DNA from: Planctomycetota bacterium
GTDB taxonomy: Bacteria > Planctomycetota > UBA1135 > GCA-002686595
DNA: 64,000 nt
NCBI GenBank assembly: GCA_021413885.1
Contig: JAIOPM010000031.1
Location: forward strand, 248,001-312,000
Direction: 5' to 3'
Part shown: positions 44,022 to 52,720 of the stretch, in pieces
How positions within the stretch are numbered: position 1 is the stretch's first letter
Layout of the letters: each line of letters opens with the position of its first letter
Notes under the pieces: model-generated
The model's input: only the letters and a program-made list of their open reading frames with translations
Told to the model about the DNA's origin: nothing
Database searches by the model: none
Program-made: the position numbers and the translations under genes

Positions 44022-45256
44022 GCGAGCTCGAGAAGCCGATCTGGGACCGCGGCGAGGCGATCGACGTGGACATGCTGCGCTTCACGATCGGCGACGATTG
44101 GTTGCAGGATCGTCGACTCGTCGAGCACGACTTGCGCGGATCGACGGTGCACGCCGAAGGGCTCGCATTGGTCGGCTTGATCTCGCCCGACGAGTTCCAG
44201 CGTCTGCGCGACGGTCTCGCGAAACTGCGCGACGCGTTCCGGCGCGGCGAATGGACGGTCGAGGAAGGCGACGAGGACGTGCACTCGGCGGTCGAGCGGC
44301 GCTTGATCGCGTTGGTCGGCGACACGGGCAAGAAACTGCACACCGCGCGCAGCCGCAACGAGCAAGTCGCGCTCGACGTGCGCCTGTGGCTGCGCGAAGC
44401 GAACACGGAGGTCGCGCGCGAGCTCGAGCGCGTCATCGCCGCGGCCTGCGCCGTGCGCGCGTCGCGCGGCAAGCTCCCGATTCCCGGCTACACGCACCTG
44501 CGCCGCGGCATGCCGTCGACGCTCGGCGATTGGATCGCCGCGCACGCCAAGGCGTTCGAGGAGGACCTCGCGGACTTGCGCGCTTCGGCGCGACGCGCGC
44601 GTGAATCGCCGCTTGGTTCCGGCGCGGGCTACGGCCTGCCGGTCGAACTCGATCGCGCGTTCACGTCGAACGCGCTCGGCTTCGCCGCGCCCGAGGAGCC
44701 CGTGACGTTCACGCAGCACGCGCGCGGTCGCGCGGAGCTCGCGTACCTCACGGCGCTCGAAGGTCTCGCGCTCGACCTCGACAAGCTTGCGCACGATCTG
44801 TGGCTCTTCTCGAGCGAGGAATTCGGCTACGTGCGCCTGCCAGCCGCGTTGACCACCGGCTCGTCGTTGATGCCGCAGAAGCGCAACCCCGACCTGATCG
44901 AGCTCATCCGCGCGCACTCGCGCCAAGTCGTCGCCGAACGCGCCGCGTTGCTCGACGTGATCCGCGACTTGCCGTCGGGCTATCACCGCGACTTCCAGTT
45001 GATCAAGCCGCCGCTCTTCCGCGCGCACGATCGCATCGTCGCGATGTTGCCGCTCGTGGCGAAGCTGATCGCGACGCTCGATTTCGACGAGGCGAAGCTC
45101 GCGGCGGCCGCCGACGATCCGAAACTCCGCGCAACCGAACGCGCGCTCGAGAAGGCGAAGAGCGGCGTCCCGTTCCGCGATGCGTACCGCGAGGAGAGCG
45201 TCAACGCCTCGAAGCCCGTCGACGACGCGCCGCGCGGCGGCGGACGTTGCGGTTAG
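44018..45256 (+). CDS. argH: argininosuccinate lyase
   Basis: This 412-residue enzyme splits argininosuccinate into arginine and fumarate and is the last step of the pathway. The fumarase/aspartase superfamily signature GSSLMPQKRNP is at residues 281-291, with HTARSRNEQVALDVRLWLR and PGYTHLRRGMPST as further lyase-specific blocks. It is shorter at the C-terminus than the ~460 residues usual for ArgH, ending soon after VPFRDAYREE with a basic Gly-rich tail. GTG start overlaps argE (GTGA). No clear hairpin terminator follows; the next gene is convergent about 200 bases on. Confidence 0.93.
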   Translation: MSELEKPIWDRGEAIDVDMLRFTIGDDWLQDRRLVEHDLRGSTVHAEGLALVGLISPDEFQRLRDGLAKLRDAFRRGEWTVEEGDEDVHSAVERRLIALVGDTGKKLHTARSRNEQVALDVRLWLREANTEVARELERVIAAACAVRASRGKLPIPGYTHLRRGMPSTLGDWIAAHAKAFEEDLADLRASARRARESPLGSGAGYGLPVELDRAFTSNALGFAAPEEPVTFTQHARGRAELAYLTALEGLALDLDKLAHDLWLFSSEEFGYVRLPAALTTGSSLMPQKRNPDLIELIRAHSRQVVAERAALLDVIRDLPSGYHRDFQLIKPPLFRAHDRIVAMLPLVAKLIATLDFDEAKLAAAADDPKLRATERALEKAKSGVPFRDAYREESVNASKPVDDAPRGGGRCG

Positions 45257-45456
45257 GCGTGACGACGATCTGGAACGGGCTCGCCGCGAACGTGTCGATG
45301 CGCGAGTGAGAGCGACCGCCGCGGCGTGCGCGGGAGAGAGCAGCTCTCGGGTCCTAGTTGCCGTGCTGACGAGCGCGGCGAGCCACACCGATCGACACGC
45401 CTCGGCGGTCGAATCGGGTTCAACTCGTCGCGCGCTTCCCGAACTTGGGCGCGAGC

Positions 45457-45747
45457 TCAGGCGATCGCGATGATCAGGATCGTCACGACCACAGCGATCG
45501 CGACGATGCGGATGTCGCGGTCGGAGAGATGGAAGTCGACGTCGCCGGCTCGTTGAGCACCGAGCGGCGTCGAGCGAGCGCTCGCGGAAATCAGGGCCGC
45601 GCGTTCGGCGTCGTCGAGGCGGCTCGCGCGCGGCGTCGCGGTCGAGTGCTCGATCGAACGAGCAAGCGGCGCGTGCGCCGTCGAGACGATCGCGGGAGGA
45701 AACACGCAGAGGCCGAGGGCGAAGAGCGGGTGGGTGACGAAGCGCAT
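45457..45747 (-). CDS. small membrane protein, signal peptide plus C-terminal TM helix
   Basis: This 96-residue protein starts at the ATG at 45747. It has an N-terminal hydrophobic segment (VTHPLFALGLCVFPPAIV), a polar Arg/Ser/Ala-rich middle, and a C-terminal hydrophobic helix (IRIVAIAVVVTILIIAIA) after an LSDRDIR turn. I recognise no domain; the pattern looks like small tail-anchored proteins common in planctomycetes, with no known role. It lies between argH (convergent) and the PD40 propeller gene (same strand, 73 bases upstream). Confidence is limited because the protein is short. Confidence 0.5.
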   Translation of the reverse strand: MRFVTHPLFALGLCVFPPAIVSTAHAPLARSIEHSTATPRASRLDDAERAALISASARSTPLGAQRAGDVDFHLSDRDIRIVAIAVVVTILIIAIA

Positions 45748-45820
45748 GGTTTGGTTTCGTGCGCGTGGTTCGACGCGCAACGGCTTTCGAGTCTAGTGAG
45801 GCGCGCACCTCGCGCCAACT

Positions 45821-47551
45821 TCACGGCAGGATCGAGAACGTGACCGCGTCGGTCAGGCCGATGTCGTTCGGCGGCGCGAAGCCGATGTCGCGGCTCCAAT
45901 ACTGCGCGTGGAGCACGCTGCCCGCGGCGACGCCCTTCGCCAGGATGTACGCGCGGTCGAACGCGAACGAGTACGTGCCGTTGCACGTTCCGGAGCCGCC
46001 GGCCTTCTGCACCTTCGTGCGCTTGAGCGGCGCTTGGACGCACAACGTCCCGCCGCCGAACGGAAGCGCCGCGACGCCGCCGCTCCAGATCAACATGCCG
46101 TTCTTCGCCGGTCGCACGCCGATCGCGACGATCCGCAGGGAGTCGAGCGTCGTCAAGCTCGCCACGCCGCTCGCGCCGATGCGCGGCGTGCAGCCGGTGC
46201 TGTTCGTCTTCGCCGAGCAATAGACCGCATACGGCGGAGTCGCGCGCGCGAAACGCTCGACCGCGAACACGTCGGAGACCGTGTTGACGTCGTCGAGCAC
46301 GTAACCCGGATCCGCGGATTGGAACGCCGCGACGCGCGCGTCGCCGGAGAGCACGCACAGCCCCGCGACCGGCGCGGGAGACGCGCCGTTCCAAACGAAG
46401 TCGAGTTTGCTCGTCGTGCCCGTGTTCAGATCGCGCAGCGCGCCGTCGATCGTGCCGGGCACGTCGCCGGGGAGGATGTCGCTGCTGACCGTGACGAACG
46501 CGATCGACTTGCCGTCGTCGGAGATCGAAGGGAAGCGGCTCCACTGATCGCCGGTGCTGAAGCCCGGCGTGATGCTCGCGCAGATCGTCGTGCCGAGCAG
46601 CCGATCGCGCCGAAAGACGTCGTCCTTCGTGTTGTGGTCGGGGAAGAACAGGTTCGACGTCGGGCCCATGAACGCGACGTAGCGTCCGTCGGCGGTGATC
46701 GCGGGCCAGCGCGTGGAGCTGTCGGCTTCGGCTTGCGTGCTCGAGACCGAGACGCGCTCGGTCGTGCCCGCGATGCGATCGCGCACGAAGACGTCGCACG
46801 TCACGTTGGTGTCGTTGGCGACGAGGTTGGCGCCCCAACTCGCGAACGCGACGAAGCGTCCGTCCGCGGAAAGGGCCGGACGATCGATGCAGTTGCCGTC
46901 ACCGATCGCGCCGGAGCCGGCGCGGCTGGCGAGTTCGATCGCTCCGGTGACGCGGTCGCGCACGAAGACTTGGATCGAGAACGCGGGATTGCCGGCGACG
47001 AGGTCGGTCGCTTCGCTCGTGAAAGCGACGAAGCGTCCGTCGCCCGAGATCGCGGCCCAGTTCGACGGTCCGTTCGACGTCGCGCCGAGCGCGTTGCGGC
47101 TGACGCATTCCGTCGTGCCCGCGACCAAGTCGCGCACGAAGACGTCGATGCGTCCGTTCGAGTCGTTCGGGACGAGATCGTTCGCGTACGACTCGAACGC
47201 GACGAAGCGCGCATCGCGCGAGAGCGACGGGGACTCGCTCGTGCCGTGAGCTTCGGCGCCGGACGAGGTGACGCTCGCGCGTTGGAGCGAGCCGTTCAGT
47301 CGATCGTGCACGAACACGTCGCGCACGCCGTTGGTGTCGCCGACGACCAGGCCGGTCGACCAACTCGAGAACGCGACGAAGCGTCCGTCGGCGGAGAGCG
47401 AAGGCTCGAGGCTCTGATCGTCACCCGCGAAGCCGGGGGTCGAGACGCTGACGCGCGTCGTCACTTGCGCGAGTGCGTCGGGCGCGAACAGCACTGCGAG
47501 CAGCGCGCAACACGCGCTCGATCGCATTCGCGAAGCACGGTAAGGATCCAT
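45821..47551 (-). CDS. secreted PD40/TolB-like beta-propeller protein with Cys-containing C-terminal module
   Basis: This 576-residue protein opens with a signal peptide that ends near APDALAQ; an internal ATG at 47527 (MRSSACC) is an alternative start. Residues ~30-440 hold about six PD40-type blades, each with the pattern S.DGRFVAFxS.AxDLVxxDxNxxxDVFVRDR, as in TolB/WD40-like propellers. The last ~135 residues form a separate module starting YCSAKTNSTGCTP and containing TLCVQAPLKR and VLHAQYWSRD, matching the C-terminus of the protein at 21653-23410. No catalytic motif is present. It should be exported and may be surface-retained. Confidence 0.8.
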   Translation of the reverse strand: MDPYRASRMRSSACCALLAVLFAPDALAQVTTRVSVSTPGFAGDDQSLEPSLSADGRFVAFSSWSTGLVVGDTNGVRDVFVHDRLNGSLQRASVTSSGAEAHGTSESPSLSRDARFVAFESYANDLVPNDSNGRIDVFVRDLVAGTTECVSRNALGATSNGPSNWAAISGDGRFVAFTSEATDLVAGNPAFSIQVFVRDRVTGAIELASRAGSGAIGDGNCIDRPALSADGRFVAFASWGANLVANDTNVTCDVFVRDRIAGTTERVSVSSTQAEADSSTRWPAITADGRYVAFMGPTSNLFFPDHNTKDDVFRRDRLLGTTICASITPGFSTGDQWSRFPSISDDGKSIAFVTVSSDILPGDVPGTIDGALRDLNTGTTSKLDFVWNGASPAPVAGLCVLSGDARVAAFQSADPGYVLDDVNTVSDVFAVERFARATPPYAVYCSAKTNSTGCTPRIGASGVASLTTLDSLRIVAIGVRPAKNGMLIWSGGVAALPFGGGTLCVQAPLKRTKVQKAGGSGTCNGTYSFAFDRAYILAKGVAAGSVLHAQYWSRDIGFAPPNDIGLTDAVTFSILP

Positions 47552-47579
47552 GGCGCGAAGCTCGACGCTTCCCTGGCCA

Positions 47580-47596
47580 GGATAGCTCGGCTATCC
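47580..47596 (-). terminator. possible hairpin between two minus-strand genes
   Basis: A perfect 7-bp stem (GGATAGC/GCTATCC) with a 3-base loop lies in the 100-base gap downstream of the C39-like peptidase gene and upstream of the PD40 gene. It has no T tract, so it is a weak terminator candidate or an mRNA-stability hairpin. Confidence 0.35.
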
Positions 47597-47651
47597 GGCT
47601 TCCGCGGCCGGGCTTCGATTCAAAGTTCGCGCGGCCCGCGCCGCGAACCGT

Positions 47652-48188
47652 TCACTCGCGTTCGACCGGCGTCGCGAGCAACGTGAACCGCCCCGCGGCG
47701 TCCCACGCGCGCTCGAAATCGACGCGCTCCATCACCGCGCGGCCCTGGCGACCGTCGACGAGCACCAAACGCTCGTTCGCCGGATCGTGGCCCGTCACGA
47801 GGACGTAGTGAGGGTCGCCGCCGAGGACGAGCATCACGAGCAACGGCCGACCGCGGTCGAGGTGGTGGAGCAGCGAACGCTCAGACTCGTCGAGCGTGCC
47901 GTCGAAGAGGTAGGCCTCGAAGCCCGAGCGTTCGAGCGCGGAGACGAGCTCGTTGCCCGACACGCCGTGATGCTCCGACGCGGAACGCGCGAGCTCGACG
48001 TCGATCGCTGGCGGAATCGCGCGACCCCAGTAGTGCGCGAGAGCTTCGAGCGCGACCAGCCCGCACTCGTCGAGTTCCTTCTGCCGCACGCTCGGCACGT
48101 CGAGCACGACGGCGTCGGGAGAGAGCGTGAGCGGCGCGCGGCACGCGCCGAATGCCAGGCACAGTACGATCAGCGCGAGCCGGCTCAC
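47652..48188 (-). CDS. C39-like cysteine peptidase lipoprotein (PA2778-type)
   Basis: This 178-residue protein starts with GTG at 48188, overlapping the end of the upstream TPR gene (GTGA). A lipoprotein signal leads to a lipobox Cys16 (AFGAC). The mature part is a peptidase C39-like domain: nucleophile Cys42 in KELDECGLVAL, His127 in GGDPHYVLVTGHD and an Asp145 in LVLVDGRQG, the usual C39 triad order. Domain and lipoprotein context match the PA2778 family of cysteine peptidases, which are linked to TPR-containing partners, as here. Substrate is unknown, though export-linked peptide processing is plausible. Confidence 0.83.
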   Translation of the reverse strand: MSRLALIVLCLAFGACRAPLTLSPDAVVLDVPSVRQKELDECGLVALEALAHYWGRAIPPAIDVELARSASEHHGVSGNELVSALERSGFEAYLFDGTLDESERSLLHHLDRGRPLLVMLVLGGDPHYVLVTGHDPANERLVLVDGRQGRAVMERVDFERAWDAAGRFTLLATPVERE

Positions 48189-49843
48189 GGTGAACGCTTC
48201 GCTTGGCAGAAACACGGCGACGTCAACTCGATCGACGAGTGCTTCCACGCGCCCTCGAACTGTCGACCGACCGCGTCCGCCTCCGCGTCGCGGCCGAGAC
48301 CGCGCACCGCGGCGCGCAATCCGAAGAGCGACCAACCGTTCGCGGGGAAACGTTGCAGGTCCCGACGGAACACCTGCTCGGCTGCGTCGAAGCGCTTCGA
48401 CGCGAGCAACGCCGCGCCGAGCGGATGGCGCGCCGGCATCATCCAATCCGGCGGTTCGTCGTAGACGAGCGAGTCCTCGATCGCGACCGCCTCGCGCAAC
48501 GCGGCGAGTCCCGCCTCTTCGTCGCCGCGGCGATACGCGAGCTCGCCTTCGAGCAATTTCTCGGGGATCCCGAGCACCTTGCGCGCCGGGTTGTTGCCGA
48601 TCGGCTGCGTCTCCTCGACGCGTGCGAGTTCGGCGCGGAACGCGACGAGCTCCAGGTCCGCTTCGTCGACGCGTCCGAGCGCGGCCAACGCGGTCCCGCG
48701 CGCGTAGTGCCGCACCGCATTCGCGACCGGCAGCTCCGCCGGATACGGCGGCAACGCGAGGATGTCGTCCCAACGACCGAAACGCACGAGCACGTGCGCA
48801 ACGACCGGCACAAAGCCGTCGATCAATGGCGCGGCGTGCGCGTAGAACTCGTCGGGAATCCCGGCGACCATCGCTTTCGCGGCGTCGAAGGCGCGCTGCT
48901 CGTTGCCCTGCATCATCGACGCGAACGCGAGGAAGTGATGGTTGTGCGCCATGTAGACGCGGTAGAAGCCGGCGCGCGGGAAGAGCTGCTCATAGCGACG
49001 ATCGGCTTCGATCGCACGCTCGTTCGCGACGCACGCCGCTTCGAAATCGCCGAGCCGCAGATCGATGTGCGCCGGCATGTGGACGAGGTGGCCCGCGCCC
49101 GGAACGAGATCGCGCAAGACGTTCGCGGCGGCGAGCGCCTTCTCCGGATGCGGCGACGCTTCGATCGCGTGGATGTAGAGGTGCGTCGCGCCGACGTGGC
49201 GCGGGTTCTTCGCGAGCACGGCTTCGAGCACGCCGACGATCTCGGTCGCGCGCCCTTTCGGTTCGCCTTCCAGCGTCCAGAGATCCCACGGCTGCAAGTC
49301 CATCAACGCTTCGGCATAGAGCGCGCCGGCGTCGAGGTCGCCGGGATGACGCTTCCACACTTCGCCGAGCGCCGCCGCATACGCTTCGTCGAGCGGCCGA
49401 CGATCCGCGGGCGTGACTTCCGAGTAGCGCGCACCGAGCGCGTCGATCAACTCGCGATCGGTCGGGCTCGCGCGCTCGCGGCGAGCGTGCGCCTGTTCCC
49501 AAGCGCTCCACGCCGCGCGCGAATGCTCTTCGTCCATCGCGGGGTTGTTGATGTGCGGCCCGTTGACCAACGCGACGCCCCACCACGGCATCGGATCGCC
49601 GCCGTCGAGCGCGGCCGCCGCACGGAACGATTGCTCCGCGACGTCATGGTTGAACGCCCACGCGAGCGTCAGCCCTTGATCGAAGAACTTCTGCGCGCGC
49701 TCCGACTTCGTGCCGGTCACGCGATGCGCCGCAATGAGATCGGCGGCGAGCGGCAATTCGTTCGCGGACGTCTTCGTGGGAGCGAGTGCGTTGCAGCCGA
49801 ACGCGACGAGCAGGAGCAGAGTCGAGGATGCGATTCGAAGCAT
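48185..49843 (-). CDS. TPR-repeat lipoprotein
   Basis: This 552-residue protein has a lipoprotein signal (RIASSTLLLLVAFGC, lipobox Cys17) and then tetratricopeptide-like helical repeats over most of its length (FDQGLTLAWAFNHDVAEQSF, ALDGGDPMPWWGVALV, PHPEKALAAANVLRDLVPGA). A conserved block GHLVHMPAHIDLRLGDFEAA is shared by a family of secreted TPR proteins found in many Gram-negative bacteria. Function is unknown; protein-protein scaffolding is likely. The downstream C39-like lipoprotein gene overlaps it by four bases, so the two products are probably made together and may work as a pair. Confidence 0.82.
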   Translation of the reverse strand: MLRIASSTLLLLVAFGCNALAPTKTSANELPLAADLIAAHRVTGTKSERAQKFFDQGLTLAWAFNHDVAEQSFRAAAALDGGDPMPWWGVALVNGPHINNPAMDEEHSRAAWSAWEQAHARRERASPTDRELIDALGARYSEVTPADRRPLDEAYAAALGEVWKRHPGDLDAGALYAEALMDLQPWDLWTLEGEPKGRATEIVGVLEAVLAKNPRHVGATHLYIHAIEASPHPEKALAAANVLRDLVPGAGHLVHMPAHIDLRLGDFEAACVANERAIEADRRYEQLFPRAGFYRVYMAHNHHFLAFASMMQGNEQRAFDAAKAMVAGIPDEFYAHAAPLIDGFVPVVAHVLVRFGRWDDILALPPYPAELPVANAVRHYARGTALAALGRVDEADLELVAFRAELARVEETQPIGNNPARKVLGIPEKLLEGELAYRRGDEEAGLAALREAVAIEDSLVYDEPPDWMMPARHPLGAALLASKRFDAAEQVFRRDLQRFPANGWSLFGLRAAVRGLGRDAEADAVGRQFEGAWKHSSIELTSPCFCQAKRSP

Positions 49844-49898
49844 GGTGTGAGTCCGAGAGCAGGGTCCGCGTCGGATTCTACGAACAGCGAAGGCTCAC

Positions 49899-51188
49899 TC
49901 AGGGCACGACCGTGCGGAAGCTCGCGAACAGGTCACGGCGCTCCGGGTCGGCGAAACCTCGGCGCGTGACGCGCAGGTCACGCGCTCGCGTCGCGAACGA
50001 GCCGCCTCGCAGCACGCGCACCTTGCCGAAGCGGGGGAACGAGCGCTCGGAATCCGGTTCGCGCTCGTAGCCCGGATACGGTCGCAACGTCGACGCGGTC
50101 CACTCCCAGACGTTGCCCAGCATCTGCCGGCAACCGTGCAAGCTGTCGCCCGCCGCGAACGCGCCGACGTCGACCGTCGAAGTGCGCACGCCGTCGAGGT
50201 TGGCGTAGCCCGGTTCGAAACCGTGCCAGCCCCACGGCCACGGTCGCTTGATGCGCATCAGCCAACCGGCGGCGAACTCCCACTCGGCTTCGGTCGGCAG
50301 CGCGCGATCCGCGAAACGGCAGTACGCCTCGGCTTCGTGCGCGTTGACGTGCACGACCGGTCGATCGGGTTCGAGCTCGACGCGCTGATCGAAGTGCGCG
50401 CGCAACCAACCGCCGCCGTCGTCGCGGTGCCAATGCAGCGGCTGCACGGCGTTCGCTTGCTGACGCCAACGCCAACCCGAGTCGCTCCAGAACTCGCCGC
50501 GCGTGTACCCGCCCTCGGCGACGAACTCCGCGAACTCGGCCTGCGTCACCGGCGCGCGTGCGATCTGGAACGGCCGCACGTCGACGGTGTGCGCCCACTT
50601 CTCGTCGTCGAGGACGAAACGCCGTTCCGGTTCCGCGCCGAGCAACATCGGACCGCCCGCGATCGCAGCGTCGCCGGGACACGCGCCGCCGCCGGGAGCG
50701 TCGGTGATCGCGAGCGAGAGCTTGGGCTCGGCGAGACCGAGCACTTGGCGCAGCGCGAAGAGTCGCTCACCGCACGAGTCCTCGTGGAAGATCGCGAGTT
50801 GGAGGTAGTAGCGCTCGTCGTCGTCGAGGTCGCCGCGGTCGAGACGCGCCGACACGCGCGCCGCCACGTCGTCGAGGTAGTGCAACGTGTCCTTGCGCGA
50901 GAGGAGCGGCAACTCGAAGCGCGCCGCGTGCGCGACTCTGTCGTCGTAGAGCTCCTCGGCCTCCGCGCGAACCGGACGATCGCCGTGGCGGCGCAAGAGC
51001 CAACGCTCGTGCGACCACGCGACGTGGCCGAGTTCCCACAGGAACGGCGAGTGCGTCGGCGCGCGCGGAACGACCAATTCGTCGTCGTCGAGATCCGCGA
51101 CGAGCTCCAACGTGCGCCGACGCGCGTCGCGGAGCGCCGCGACGGCTTCGGAGCGTGTCCACGGGCTCGACGTCAGCACCGCACGCAT
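49899..51188 (-). CDS. EgtB/SenA-like sulfoxide/selenoneine synthase family protein with altered iron site
   Basis: This 429-residue protein has an N-terminal DinB-like four-helix domain and a C-terminal FGE-sulfatase-like domain (LPTEAEWEFAAGW, LGNVWEWTAS, RVLRGGSFATRARDLRV), the EgtB/OvoA/SenA architecture. These non-heme iron enzymes couple a thiol or selenosugar to trimethylhistidine or histidine. The expected ligands are His55 in WELGHVAW and His135, but the third position of the HExxH-type ligand pair (HEDMH in SenA-like enzymes) is Cys139 here (HEDSC). That is directly visible, and its effect is unknown. It is the last gene of a four-gene minus-strand operon with a methyltransferase and a split-barrel protein. 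Confidence 0.82.
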   Translation of the reverse strand: MRAVLTSSPWTRSEAVAALRDARRRTLELVADLDDDELVVPRAPTHSPFLWELGHVAWSHERWLLRRHGDRPVRAEAEELYDDRVAHAARFELPLLSRKDTLHYLDDVAARVSARLDRGDLDDDERYYLQLAIFHEDSCGERLFALRQVLGLAEPKLSLAITDAPGGGACPGDAAIAGGPMLLGAEPERRFVLDDEKWAHTVDVRPFQIARAPVTQAEFAEFVAEGGYTRGEFWSDSGWRWRQQANAVQPLHWHRDDGGGWLRAHFDQRVELEPDRPVVHVNAHEAEAYCRFADRALPTEAEWEFAAGWLMRIKRPWPWGWHGFEPGYANLDGVRTSTVDVGAFAAGDSLHGCRQMLGNVWEWTASTLRPYPGYEREPDSERSFPRFGKVRVLRGGSFATRARDLRVTRRGFADPERRDLFASFRTVVP

Positions 51189-51219
51189 TCAACACGGCGC
51201 CGCGCGCCGCGTCGAGAGT

Positions 51220-51888
51220 TCAGCGCGGTCGTTGCATGCGTCGTTCGAACTCACGCACGCTCGCCGGCGGCGCGATGCCCGCCGGAAGGTCGGGCGCGGG
51301 GATCGGCGCGGAGCTCCGGAGCGCGAGCGGCACGACGCCGGCCCACCATGGACCGTCGACGTCGCTCGCGGGATCGAGAGGCGGGCCCGAGCGGATCTTG
51401 GCGCTCGGTTCGTCGAGCGGGAGCGCGACGACCAACGTCGCGTGGACTTCGCGCTCGCTCATCGCGCGCACTTCCGACCAGCGGCCGGGCACGACGCGTT
51501 CGGTGAGCACGCGCAAGGCGGCGCTCTTCTCGTCGAAGTCGGCGATCTCTCGCGCGCGCCCGAACACGATCGCCGAACGGTAGTTGAGCGAGTGGTGCAT
51601 CGCCGAGCGACCGAGCACGAGGCCGTCGATCAACGTGAACGCCGCGCACACTTCCGCGCCGGCGGCGAGCGCGGCCATCAACGTGCTCGAACGCGAGCCG
51701 TGCAGGATCAAGCGCGCGCCGAGCCGGCCGTGCACCATCGGCGCCATCCGCGGCGAGCCGTCGACCGACGTCGCGACGTGGCAGCACAGCGCCTCGTCGA
51801 CGATCGCGTGGACGGCTTCGAGCTCGCGACTCGCGCGCTCGGAGTGCGTGCGCGGCGTCGTGCGCGCGGTGCGCGGGAGCTCGGTCAT
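51220..51888 (-). CDS. FMN-binding split-barrel (pyridoxamine 5'-phosphate oxidase-like) protein
   Basis: This 222-residue protein has the split-barrel fold of the PNPOx-like superfamily: ALCCHVATSVDGSPRMAPMV, ILHGSRSSTLMAAL and AMHHSLNYRSAIVFGRA, followed by WSEVRAMSEREVHATLVVA. This subgroup resembles the pyridoxamine-oxidase-like/NimA-type proteins that bind flavin, heme or F420; the cofactor cannot be decided here. The ATG lies 4 bases after the methyltransferase stop and its stop is 31 bases before the EgtB-like gene, so it is cotranscribed with both. The presence of a MocR regulator (PLP-sensing type) divergently upstream fits a B6- or flavin-linked role, by inference. Confidence 0.84.
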   Translation of the reverse strand: MTELPRTARTTPRTHSERASRELEAVHAIVDEALCCHVATSVDGSPRMAPMVHGRLGARLILHGSRSSTLMAALAAGAEVCAAFTLIDGLVLGRSAMHHSLNYRSAIVFGRAREIADFDEKSAALRVLTERVVPGRWSEVRAMSEREVHATLVVALPLDEPSAKIRSGPPLDPASDVDGPWWAGVVPLALRSSAPIPAPDLPAGIAPPASVREFERRMQRPR

Positions 51889-51892
51889 CGCG

Positions 51893-52720
51893 CTACTTCC
51901 GCTTGCGTCCGACGAAGCCCCACACCGGCGGCGTCAGGAAGAACGCGTTGGGATCGCGCTCGCGCGCGTCGAAGTCGCGTTCGAACTCCGCGGCGTCGGC
52001 GGCGGTGATCAGCTCCATCTCGACGAGCTTCGGCAAGTACGTGCGGAAGAAACTCCGCGGCCATTGCCACAGCGCGGAACCCGGCTTCGCGACGCGCGCG
52101 CCGCCGCGCGGAGGTTCGCAATCGAGTCCGTGGCGCGCGAAGAGCCCACGCACCTCGCCGCCGATGTCCAACGAACCGCCGGCGCGGCGCCAACTCTCCT
52201 CGACGGCGAGCGCGACGCGCTCCATCACCGCGCTGCGCGGCGACAACGCCATCGACGTGTAGCGGTAGTAGTCGAGGACGACGAAGGGCGCGCCGGGTCG
52301 CAGCGCGCGCGCGACGTTCGCGACGACGCGATCGGGATCGGCGACGAAGCACAACACCCAACGTGCGAACGCGCCGTCGAGGCTGGCGGGTTCGAGGTCG
52401 AGCGCGTGCACGTCGCTCTCCAACGTCTCGATCTGCGGCAGCTCGAGCGCGTCGCGCTTGCGGCGCAGCGACTCGAGGTAACGCGGCGAAGCGTCGACCG
52501 AGAGCACGCGGCCGCGCGGACCGACGAGGTACGCGAGATCGAGACTCGCGAAGCCCGGCCCGCAACCGAGGTCGAGGATGTGATCGCCGAGGCCGAAACC
52601 GGCTTCGTCCCAGAGCTCGAAAGTCTTCGAACCCCAAACACGGTGTTGGAAACCGAGGCGCGACTCCTCGGTCGAGTCGGTGCCGAGCAGGTAGTCGTCG
52701 CCTCGCGGTTCATGCGCCAT
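51893..52720 (-). CDS. class I SAM-dependent methyltransferase
   Basis: This 275-residue enzyme starts at the ATG at 52720 with GGAGG six bases upstream; the first residues overlap the end of the DUF6614-like gene. The SAM site is LDLGCGPGFASLDLA (motif I), with acidic VDASPRYLE (motif II), and a post-motif LDGAFARWVLCFV and RPGAPFVVLDYYRYT. The fold is Methyltransf_11/25-like, not the EgtD histidine-methyltransferase family. Its substrate is unknown. Position two genes upstream of the EgtB-like gene recalls OvoA, where a sulfoxide synthase is fused to a methyltransferase; a thiol or N-methylation step is a possibility, not shown. Confidence 0.86.
   Translation of the reverse strand: MAHEPRGDDYLLGTDSTEESRLGFQHRVWGSKTFELWDEAGFGLGDHILDLGCGPGFASLDLAYLVGPRGRVLSVDASPRYLESLRRKRDALELPQIETLESDVHALDLEPASLDGAFARWVLCFVADPDRVVANVARALRPGAPFVVLDYYRYTSMALSPRSAVMERVALAVEESWRRAGGSLDIGGEVRGLFARHGLDCEPPRGGARVAKPGSALWQWPRSFFRTYLPKLVEMELITAADAAEFERDFDARERDPNAFFLTPPVWGFVGRKRK

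Noticed and set aside
45257-45456. Short plus-strand frames and the palindrome GAGAGCAGCTCTC after argH
   Set aside because: The frames have no protein-like pattern. The palindrome has a short stem and no T tract, so I do not call it a terminator.
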